The notes under the pieces are model-generated. The model worked only from the letters and a program-made list of their open reading frames with translations, did no database searches and was not told the DNA's origin. Shown here in pieces: positions 35,201-41,037 of a stretch of 64,000 bases of DNA (positions are counted from its first letter, which is position 1; the number at the start of each line of letters is the position of its first letter). The position numbers were made by a program, and so were the translations under genes. Source of the stretch: an uncultured Clostridia bacterium (lineage in GTDB: Bacteria > Bacillota > Clostridia > Christensenellales > QALW01); NCBI GenBank assembly GCA_934465535.1, contig CAKSKV010000005.1, forward strand, positions 41,279 through 105,278, given 5' to 3'.

Positions 35201-35733
35201 AATGTGTGGGCATCGTCTCCTCCATGCGCACCAAGGTCAGCAAGGCCGGAAACATGCTGGGCTTTGCCGTTTTGGAGGATCTCTACGGCACCATCGAGGT
35301 CATGCTCTTCCCCAAAATATACGAGCGGTACAGCCATATGCTCCAGCCCGAAACCATCGTGCGCGTCCGCGGCAGAATCTCCGCAAAGGAGGACGAAATG
35401 CCCAAACTGCTTGCGGATTCCGTCTCCGTTGTAACAGCCGAAGAAGCTTCCGGCGCACCGGCAACTCAAAGTCCCGAAGCCGGAACGCCAAGCATAGCCG
35501 AGCCCGCCGCTTCCAAGCGTACCGTGTTTATCCGCATTGCGGATCACAACTCCGCCTTCAGCGACGCCCTTGACACCCTGCTTGACTGCTTCCCCGGCAC
35601 GGATACCGCAGTGCTGTACTTTCCCAATCTCTCCGGCGGCAGCAAAAAGGTGCTCTCCCGCAGGATAAGCTACGAAAACGCCCGAGCCGATCTTGAGACT
35701 CTCTTCGGCGCGGACAATGTCCGCCTCCGTTAG
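32218..35733 (+). CDS. dnaE: DNA polymerase III alpha subunit
   Basis: The 1171-residue DnaE-type polymerase has an N-terminal PHP domain (FTHLHVHTEYSLLDGAC, AITDHGAMYGVVEF), the catalytic palm with VVGPGRGSGAASIVAY (about residue 356) and MPDFDVDFEPEGRGRVIDY (about 393-411). It also has the conserved HTSTHAAGVVI (about 502), a fingers/helix-hairpin-helix region, then an OB-fold (about 985-1065). It is the replicative or error-prone polymerase alongside PolC. Length and motif order are complete. GAAGGAG precedes the ATG. A 204-bp duplicated segment begins 60 bases after its stop. Confidence 0.97.
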   Translation: MSGFTHLHVHTEYSLLDGACRIKPLVARAKELGCDALAITDHGAMYGVVEFYKECKAQGIKPIIGCEVYVAPRSMTDKEGRADKDYAHLILLVQNAQGYQNLIRLVSEGFTRGFYYKPRIDYDLLSRFSEGLICTSACIGGDIPQLLLGGDWDGAEALAKRLSAMFPGRFYIELQDHGLAPQHTVNPQLIKLARKLDIPLICTNDAHYINREDAAAHDILLCIQTGKTLADPDRMRFETQEFYLKSPEEMQQLFSYVPDALENTCKIAQSCNYDFIFGQLKLPYYQLPEGLTAPQYMRKIAQEGLHRRYPSPTKEVLDRFEYELAMIEKMGYVEYYLIVWDYVHYAKTHGVVVGPGRGSGAASIVAYCMDITTLDPIRYNLLFERFLNPERVSMPDFDVDFEPEGRGRVIDYVTAKYGSENVAQIVTFGTMKARLAVRDVGRAMNLSYAECDRVAKLIPFSLDMTLDKALKENPELRALADSDERIKRLIDYSKILEGAPRHTSTHAAGVVITERPVYEYVPLAVNDGMPVTQFTMKTLERLGLLKMDFLGLRTLSVVRDALELIRRRFNTAPDIYNMPFDDPEVYKMLSRGDTDGVFQLESGGMRSFMKELMPSCFEDIIAGIALYRPGPMQSIPKYVEGKKHPERVTYLHPILEKSLAVTYGCMVYQEQVMQVVRDMAGYSLGRSDLMRRAMSKKEAATMAKEREIFINGLTENGVTVVKGAVNNGVDKATAEKVFDQISSFAAYAFNKAHAACYAVVAYQTAYLKHYYPSEFMAAMLNSFLGDGARAALYIQYCRDQGIRVLPPHVNFSGENFTVEADGAIRFGMAAVKNVGVSAARAIAEERRRGGLFEDLHDFISRTVSLSEVNKRSVECLIKAGALDNLGSTRRALAMAYEDVIDAAATGAKQQIEGQISFFSMEDAQPAPKETVPEYPEYELPVILTMEKEMLGVYISGHPMDKYAHLMRAAGFNTSMLQSDSDEGVTGASLDGRAVECVGIVSSMRTKVSKAGNMLGFAVLEDLYGTIEVMLFPKIYERYSHMLQPETIVRVRGRISAKEDEMPKLLADSVSVVTAEEASGAPATQSPEAGTPSIAEPAASKRTVFIRIADHNSAFSDALDTLLDCFPGTDTAVLYFPNLSGGSKKVLSRRISYENARADLETLFGADNVRLR

Positions 35734-35792
35734 CCCTGCGCGGTTTCGCATTCCGTTTTCAAGCCCCGTACCCCAAAAACAACACACCTAAA

Positions 35793-35996
35793 ACTAAATG
35801 CGCCCCGAAAGCTTCTGCTTTCGGGGCGCACCTTTCAGCGGGCACCGCCTCGTTTTATCTTATCCAAGATACTGATAGCTCATCCTCCCCAGCGGGAAGC
35901 TCTTGCCCGATACATAATAATCCATTATGTACTCCGGGTTTGCAATATTGTCCGCCACCTTAAAGTAGAACTCGTTCGACCCCTCCAGCCCGATGG
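35793..35996. repeat. 204-bp direct repeat, left copy (truncated 3' end of the GH71/99-like gene)
   Basis: This segment matches 38823-39026 at 203 of 204 positions (C at 35846, T at 38876). It contains the strong terminator hairpin and the last 137 bases (with stop) of the reverse-strand lipoprotein gene whose intact copy ends at 38890. Similarity stops abruptly at 35997. It marks the left edge of the AT-rich insertion. Confidence 0.95.
35799..35835. terminator. terminator behind dnaE (left repeat copy)
   Basis: TGCGCCCCGAAAGC pairs perfectly with GCTTTCGGGGCGCA over a TTCT loop (35799-35830), a 14-bp stem. Its second copy is at 38829-38860. Confidence 0.8.
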
Positions 35997-36139
35997 TCCT
36001 GTAGAAAATAGCAAGTCAGCACATTATCGCCACTGCCCAAAAGGCGCGCTCGTATTATAACAATGTTAACAATCAAATGAAATATAACAACATATTGTGT
36101 ATGCAAAAAATGTTGTTTACAAATAATTGTATTTACTAC
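35997..36139. other. AT-rich left end of the insertion
   Basis: These 143 bases contain no gene. A TATAAT-type box on the reverse strand (near 36047-36054) faces towards dnaE, and several TTAACAATG/CATTGTTA short inverted motifs lie close by. They could be operator sites for the ImmR-like repressor, but this is not shown. Confidence 0.35.
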
Positions 36140-36168
36140 TTGACAATTTTATAATTATTCACTATAAT
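36140..36168 (+). promoter_or_regulatory. consensus sigma-A promoter of the ImmR/ImmA-like pair
   Basis: A perfect TTGACA (36140-36145), a 17-base spacer and a perfect TATAAT (36163-36168) lie 43 bases ahead of the XRE gene start. Confidence 0.85.
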
Positions 36169-36210
36169 ACAATTCACAAAGTAAAACTTGAAGAAGGGCA
36201 GGATGACGAT

Positions 36211-36558
36211 ATGTCTGTATTTAGTGAAAGAATGTCCGAACTAATGAAAAGCAACGGGTTAAGCCAAAAGGAATTGGCGATAAAGGCAGGTGTTACCGAA
36301 TCCGCAATGTCCTATTATGCTAAAGGAGAACGAACTCCTCGCAGCGATGTTTTAACAAGAATCGCCAAAGCACTTGGCACAACAACTGATTATTTGCTTG
36401 GAAATACTTCCGAAGCAACTCCAAATTCTAATAGCAGGGACTTGCAGTATTTGCAGCGAAATCTCGGCAAATTGAGCACTGAGCAATTGAAAAGAGCTGA
36501 AACAATGCTTAAGGCAGCGTTCTATGATATTTTTGATGATGGCGAAAATGAGGAGTGA
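36211..36558 (+). CDS. XRE family repressor (ImmR-like)
   Basis: The 115-residue protein has an N-terminal HTH_3 domain (MSELMKSNGLSQKELAIKAG with ESAMSYYAKGERTPRSDVL, residues 8-55) and TTDYLLG closing the domain. A helical C-terminal tail follows (about 75-115). It sits immediately ahead of an ImmA-type protease gene. In ICEBs1-like elements this pair controls excision: the repressor is cleaved by ImmA. ORF readings upstream of 36211 overlap the promoter and are rejected. Low GC compared with the neighbourhood. Confidence 0.9.
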   Translation: MSVFSERMSELMKSNGLSQKELAIKAGVTESAMSYYAKGERTPRSDVLTRIAKALGTTTDYLLGNTSEATPNSNSRDLQYLQRNLGKLSTEQLKRAETMLKAAFYDIFDDGENEE

Positions 36559-36564
36559 TGATAG

Positions 36565-37227
36565 TTGCCGATAAATTCAAGACCAAATTTTAACAAAGCA
36601 TACACGAAGGCAAATGAAATGTTAATTAAATCATCGGTGATTCATTCCTTTCCGTTTCCACCGAAAAGCTTTGTCACGGAACAAAGTCAGATTGTTTGTC
36701 GCTCTTACAAGAAAGCAAACAAGCACGGAATCAATATAAGTGATTTTGGCAGTGAATCTGCGGTCATATTCAGGCTTGGCGGAAAAAGCATTATCTTTTA
36801 CGACGAAACAAAGCCAGAGCCGCATATTACATTTTCTATTCTTCATGAATTCGGTCACGACATACTTGGGCACGATTTTACCAAGAAAGACGAGATCAGT
36901 TATCACAGATATGAAGTGGAGACAAATTTCTTCACAGCTCAGCTTTTAATGCCGGAGCAATTAATACGAGAGTTGCAGCGTCGCGGAAAAAGGATTGACC
37001 GTAATTTTTTGCAAGTCACATTCGGCGTTTCAGCCCAGGCAGCAGAAAAGCGTATAGAAACATTGGCAAAAACGAACAGCGAATGGCATTCAAGAACTGA
37101 AAAAGAGTTTGATGATATCATTTTGCTTCGTTATGACAATTTTTTAAATAAAATATGCCCTGTGCGAAACTATTACGATTTTGATGACGAGTATACTCGT
37201 CATCAGGAGCGTTGCACTTGGTATTGA
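36565..37227 (+). CDS. ImmA/IrrE family metallo-endopeptidase
   Basis: The 220-residue protein has the zinc protease motif HEFGHDILGH (about residues 93-102) in the pattern FSILHEFGHD, with a downstream VETNFFTAQLLMPEQLI typical of ImmA/IrrE (COG2856). It probably cleaves the adjacent XRE repressor in response to DNA damage or quorum signals. The start is TTG, about 9 bases after GAGGAG, right behind the repressor stop. AT-rich like the rest of the insertion. Confidence 0.9.
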   Translation: MPINSRPNFNKAYTKANEMLIKSSVIHSFPFPPKSFVTEQSQIVCRSYKKANKHGINISDFGSESAVIFRLGGKSIIFYDETKPEPHITFSILHEFGHDILGHDFTKKDEISYHRYEVETNFFTAQLLMPEQLIRELQRRGKRIDRNFLQVTFGVSAQAAEKRIETLAKTNSEWHSRTEKEFDDIILLRYDNFLNKICPVRNYYDFDDEYTRHQERCTWY

Positions 37228-37277
37228 CTGACATGATTACGAAAGGAAGTGATGTAAATTGATTGTAATTACAAAAT

Positions 37278-37322
37278 AAAAAGCATTTCATAGGTTGTTG
37301 ACGCAGCCCATAAAATGCTTTC
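37278..37322 (+). terminator. terminator-like hairpin after the ImmA-like gene
   Basis: AAAGCATTT (37280-37288) pairs with AAATGCTTT (37313-37321). It lies 52 bases behind the protease stop. Confidence 0.6.
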
Positions 37323-37331
37323 TGATTCGTC

Positions 37332-37379
37332 GGATATGCTAGATATCGACTTGCTGTGTTTGATTATTTTAGCATATCC
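37332..37379. other. second long hairpin in the insertion
   Basis: GGATATGCTA (37332-37341) and TAGCATATCC (37370-37379) form a perfect 10-bp stem over a 28-base loop. Together with the preceding hairpin it fills the gap ahead of the DUF4417 gene. It could be a terminator, an attenuator or part of a transfer origin. Nothing seen decides this. Confidence 0.5.
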
Positions 37380-37468
37380 TTTGCGGCTTGTCAAATTGGC
37401 AGGTCGGGTTCTTAATTCAACTTATAAAATAAAATATCCATCGTTAAGATGGGGAAAGGATTGCAAAT

Positions 37469-38092
37469 ATGACCAGTAAAAACATGAGGAATAATCCCCT
37501 CTTTATGAGAAATACATTTCTTTCTGTTGGCAAGTGGGGCATTCCGCTGGTAGTGAAACAAGAGCTTCCGGTTACTGAGATTAAACTTATAGCCTGTTCC
37601 GACACCCGGGCAAATGATAATGACGAGAATAAGAAAAAGGGAGTCCACTTTTTTGTTGACGATTATCGTTTTAACGGCATCTATGACAACCCCGAACGCT
37701 CATTGAAAAAATACTCGCAATACTCATTCCTGCTCACTCCCGACTTTTCTACCTATGCAGACATGAAAGGCTGGCGTCAGATGGAAAGCGTAGCGAAAAA
37801 TCGCTGGGTCGGCGCGTTTTGGCAAAGCAAGGGCTTGACAGTAATTCCCACTGTAAGTTGGAGCACGCCAAGCAGCTACGAATATTGCTTCGACGGCATA
37901 GAAAAAGGCAGCACTGTTGCAGTAGGCACGATTGGTTGCAAACATGCAAAGAACGCCTTTATGCATGGCTATAATGAAATGTTAGAACGCCTGGAACCAA
38001 AAAACATCATTGTATTCGGAACGCCTTTTCCCCGAATGCAAGGCAATCTTATACAAATAGACTATCTATCATCAAGAAGGGCGGTGAATTGA
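37469..38092 (+). CDS. DUF4417 family protein
   Basis: The 207-residue protein has the DUF4417 pattern: NTFLSVGKWGIPLV near the start, VHFFVDDYRFNGIYDNPERSLKKY split around residue 50-70, LTPDFSTYADMKGW (about 89-102), an RWVGAFWQSKGLTVIPTVSWS stretch and NIIVFGTPFP near the end. The family is frequent on phages and integrative elements of Firmicutes, with no known biochemical activity. AAAGGA precedes the ATG. It is followed one base after its stop by the GGRGT protein, so the three genes to 38752 form an operon. Confidence 0.88.
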   Translation: MTSKNMRNNPLFMRNTFLSVGKWGIPLVVKQELPVTEIKLIACSDTRANDNDENKKKGVHFFVDDYRFNGIYDNPERSLKKYSQYSFLLTPDFSTYADMKGWRQMESVAKNRWVGAFWQSKGLTVIPTVSWSTPSSYEYCFDGIEKGSTVAVGTIGCKHAKNAFMHGYNEMLERLEPKNIIVFGTPFPRMQGNLIQIDYLSSRRAVN

Positions 38093-38093
38093 T

Positions 38094-38477
38094 ATGGGCG
38101 GCAGGGGTACATTTGCAGTTGGCAGCAATGCAGATTATACTTATGAAACCGTTGGCTTTATTGAAGGGATAAAGGTTTTGAAGGGATTAAAAGGAAAACA
38201 CGGTTTGCCCGAAGAGGCACATTCCAGTAAAGCCTATATTAAACTTAAGCCTGACGGTACCTTTCACGAAATGAGGATATATGATGAAAAACATTATCTC
38301 GTGAAAGAAATAGCCTATCATCCCGAACCGTGTCTTAACAATGGCAACAGAAAAGAAAATGTTCTGCATATTCATGAATATCTAAGGGATAACTTCAAAG
38401 ACCGCAAACCCCGTCTCCTGCAGCCGGAGGAAATCGCGATATACAAAAAATATTTGAAAGGAGTTAAATTAAAATGA
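38094..38477 (+). CDS. GGRGT-type toxin-like domain protein
   Basis: The 127-residue protein begins MGGRGTFAVGSNADYTYETV. The motif GGRG(S/T) at the start is typical of domains cut out of phage MuF-type head proteins and polymorphic toxins. Conserved-looking charged clusters follow: HSSKAYIKL, GTFHEMRIYDEKHYLVKEIAYHPE and NVLHIHEYL. I recall such proteins behind DUF4417 in mobile elements of Clostridia but know of no assigned function. The stop overlaps the next gene by ATGA, a classical toxin/immunity-like arrangement. Toxin activity is inference. Confidence 0.65.
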   Translation: MGGRGTFAVGSNADYTYETVGFIEGIKVLKGLKGKHGLPEEAHSSKAYIKLKPDGTFHEMRIYDEKHYLVKEIAYHPEPCLNNGNRKENVLHIHEYLRDNFKDRKPRLLQPEEIAIYKKYLKGVKLK

Positions 38478-38752
38478 TAAACGGCGATGCCAAGGAGTTT
38501 ATTGATGGGCTGTATTACGGTGACGAACGATTCTTTAACTTTAAGGGATGCAAATATTTTATTCAAGGCTATTATGTCCAAGGAAGACCCATGCTAAAGC
38601 TGTATATGTTGGAACCCACCGACAGTGATTTTGAATGGCAAGCAATCTCAGAAAATGAAAGCTATCCTGTGTCCGAATTTGAAAATGCAGCCATTTTTAA
38701 CGGAAAAACTTTCTGGCAAGTTGAGCAGGAAATCGAATGGGTAGATTGTTAG
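38474..38752 (+). CDS. small partner protein of the GGRGT gene, immunity-like
   Basis: The 92-residue acidic protein has aromatic and acidic clusters (KEFIDGLYYGDERFF, FEWQAISENESYPVSEF, KTFWQVEQEIEWVD). It overlaps the GGRGT gene by four bases and has a GGAG site ahead of its ATG. Its small acidic, single-domain nature and coupling fit an immunity protein or antitoxin. I do not recognise a named family. Confidence 0.6.
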   Translation: MINGDAKEFIDGLYYGDERFFNFKGCKYFIQGYYVQGRPMLKLYMLEPTDSDFEWQAISENESYPVSEFENAAIFNGKTFWQVEQEIEWVDC

Positions 38753-38822
38753 CAATACTTATACTAAAAGAGCCGTATTGCAGATTCATGTTTTTCCAAA
38801 TAAGAAGTGGGTAAAAAAATAT

Positions 38823-39026
38823 ACTAAATGCGCCCCGAAAGCTTCTGCTTTCGGGGCGCACCTTTCAGCGGGCACTGCCTCGTTTTATCTTATCCAAGAT
38901 ACTGATAGCTCATCCTCCCCAGCGGGAAGCTCTTGCCCGATACATAATAATCCATTATGTACTCCGGGTTTGCAATATTGTCCGCCACCTTAAAGTAGAA
39001 CTCGTTCGACCCCTCCAGCCCGATGG
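38823..39026. repeat. 204-bp direct repeat, right copy (restores the GH71/99-like gene 3' end)
   Basis: This is the copy of 35793-35996 that is continuous with the rest of the lipoprotein gene. It includes the terminator hairpin and the last 137 bases of the coding sequence. It closes the right side of the AT-rich insertion. Confidence 0.95.
38829..38865 (-). terminator. terminator of the GH71/99-like lipoprotein gene
   Basis: The same 14-bp perfect stem as at 35799 lies 29 bases behind the stop codon at 38890. Confidence 0.8.
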
Positions 39027-40875
39027 CCGCACGCGGAACCGCCAGCTGCATATATTTGCCGCTCACGCTCACCTGCGCCTGTCCGCACTTTGTCTGCCCG
39101 AAGCTCCCGTTAAGGCGCGCCACCTCGGATATCCCGTTTTTAAGCTTTCGGTTTATCACATATTCATAGCCGTTCCAGCCCTTATCGGAAACCCTGCCCG
39201 TACCTATAAACAGGTTCATATATCCGCTTCCGCTGCCCTTTATATTATTGCGGCAAGCAATAAGGAAATAAATATTTTCACTGTCCCTTGTAACCTTCAC
39301 CCACTGCACATCGTTTCTTGCAGCCTCCTGCTTATAATGCTGCTTGGGGCTTATTCCCCGGTGATCTCTCGCCACCGACTTTATATTCGCGGTATATTTT
39401 GAATTCACCGTGTCCCATTGCGATATATCGCCGTTTATGTCTATGCTCTTTTCGGTGGAGGCCACCTTTCCCGTCAGCTTTACCCCCTTGTAGGCACGGA
39501 TATTCTTTATAAGCTGAATGTAGAACGCATCGTTGTAGCCGCCCTTCATCATTTCTATATCGCGCGAAAATTCCTTGCTTGCAGCATCGCACAGCATATA
39601 TTCGCCGTCCCAAAGGGATTTAAGAGCAATCCATTCATTCCAGCCGTCCACAAATACCATGTCCGGATCCTGCTTTATTGCCTGATCCCATTCGCTTTGG
39701 AAGAAGGTCCCCTTGTCTGCATCCTCCGATATGTTCACCTTTGCCTCCACATCGTAGCCCCGTCCCCAGTTCTTATAGCCGCGCGTTATGGAAAAGCTCA
39801 TGGGCACCTGCGGATGCGACGCCACGGAAACATTCATTATGCCGTTATGTATCGGCTGCGGATATTTCCATTCTATCCACGGAAAGCCGTCGGCATAGAA
39901 CGGATCGCTGGGCCACTGCGGCCGCTTGAAGGTGAAGAAGGACAGCACCTCCTGCGACAGCGGAGACGGGTTGTACGAATTGTCCCCGCGGCTTTGGGCC
40001 TCCTTTATGTCGTCCGCTGCATCGGTATAGCCTATTATCATGGGCTTGCCGTTCATGTAATACCATGTGCTTTTATATTTGCCCGGCTTATAGAACTCCC
40101 TGTATATCTTGTTTACCGTCTGTATGGACATGGAATGTGTGTAAAACGCCACCTTGGGCGGGTTCAGCCCCGCCTTCTGCATCTCCTCTATAACCGCGCA
40201 TATTTTGAAATACACCGTTTCATAGGTCCATGCATTTGTGGTGTCAAACACAATAAAATCAACGCCTGCATCCGTAAGCAGCTCCATCTGGCGGCGTATC
40301 ACCCACTCATCCGCCTGATCGTAATATCCGAACAGCGGCTCTCCCCAAAAATGGAACTGCCCGGCCGGGCTTACGCTGCTGTCCTGACGGAACAGCACAT
40401 CCGCGCCGTATTTTTCCAATATCTTCGTTGCATCATAAGCGTCGTTCATCTGTCCGTGCGCATAATGATAGCCCTGCCACAGCCAGAAAAACATTCCCAC
40501 CTGCTTTTTGCGCGTTCCCGTCTGAACATCAAAGGTGCGCCCGAACTGATCTATGCCCACAAGCAGCTTTGAAGAATCTCCGTCGGCGTAAATATCCACG
40601 CTGCCCGCCTGCGGCCCTATAATCTCAAAGCCCTTGGTCGGCTCCGGCGTTATGTCCTGCGTCGGAGTCTGTGCAGGCTCCTGCGTGACCTCCTGCGTAG
40701 GGCCGTCCGTGTCCGCAGGCGCCGTTTTCGTGCTTTCCTCCGTCACGCCCGGCGTACCGTGCGTTGTTCCTGCCGTCTGCGCCGGCTCGCTCTGCTGCGG
40801 CGTCACGGTGGCCGCCGGTACGCAGCCGCACAGCAGCAGACACAGCAGCACCGCAGTATATTTTCGTATGTTCAT
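38890..40875 (-). CDS. lipoprotein with GH71/99-like hydrolase domain and CBM9-like C-terminus
   Basis: The 661-residue lipoprotein has a signal with lipobox LCGC (Cys near residue 18) and a Thr/Pro/Glu-rich linker (residues 25-85). Then comes a TIM-barrel-like catalytic region (about 130-455) with MFFWLWQGYHYAHGQ, TDAGVDFIVFDTTNAWTYE, VFVDGWNEWIALK, typical of the GH71/99-like group. A C-terminal beta-sandwich (about 490-655) with DINGDISQWD and SGKYMQLAVPRAAIG resembles CBM9. It likely works on extracellular alpha-mannan or alpha-glucan type glycans. The last 137 bases are duplicated at 35860-35996 as the boundary of the inserted element. Confidence 0.78.
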   Translation of the reverse strand: MNIRKYTAVLLCLLLCGCVPAATVTPQQSEPAQTAGTTHGTPGVTEESTKTAPADTDGPTQEVTQEPAQTPTQDITPEPTKGFEIIGPQAGSVDIYADGDSSKLLVGIDQFGRTFDVQTGTRKKQVGMFFWLWQGYHYAHGQMNDAYDATKILEKYGADVLFRQDSSVSPAGQFHFWGEPLFGYYDQADEWVIRRQMELLTDAGVDFIVFDTTNAWTYETVYFKICAVIEEMQKAGLNPPKVAFYTHSMSIQTVNKIYREFYKPGKYKSTWYYMNGKPMIIGYTDAADDIKEAQSRGDNSYNPSPLSQEVLSFFTFKRPQWPSDPFYADGFPWIEWKYPQPIHNGIMNVSVASHPQVPMSFSITRGYKNWGRGYDVEAKVNISEDADKGTFFQSEWDQAIKQDPDMVFVDGWNEWIALKSLWDGEYMLCDAASKEFSRDIEMMKGGYNDAFYIQLIKNIRAYKGVKLTGKVASTEKSIDINGDISQWDTVNSKYTANIKSVARDHRGISPKQHYKQEAARNDVQWVKVTRDSENIYFLIACRNNIKGSGSGYMNLFIGTGRVSDKGWNGYEYVINRKLKNGISEVARLNGSFGQTKCGQAQVSVSGKYMQLAVPRAAIGLEGSNEFYFKVADNIANPEYIMDYYVSGKSFPLGRMSYQYLG

Positions 40876-40963
40876 AATATAAACCGTCCTCCCTGCCCGC
40901 GCCTGTGCGCGCCGGCAACAGTATGTGCAACAGCACAGTTTTTTAACAGTTTATATATGATAA

Positions 40964-41007
40964 CAAAAAAACACCCGCATTTCAATAACCTCTGCGGATG
41001 TTTTTTC
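40964..41007 (-). terminator. terminator of the MecA-type PBP gene
   Basis: ACACCCGCA (40971-40979) pairs with TGCGGATGT (40993-41001) with one G-U. On the reverse strand a T-run follows. Confidence 0.8.
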
Positions 41008-41037
41008 GTTTATTATAAAATTTCTCCGTATCTGCCG

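Noticed and set aside
39418..40572. 384-residue forward frame opposite the GH71/99-like gene
   Set aside because: Shadow of a clear lipoprotein gene, with no start signal or recognisable domain.
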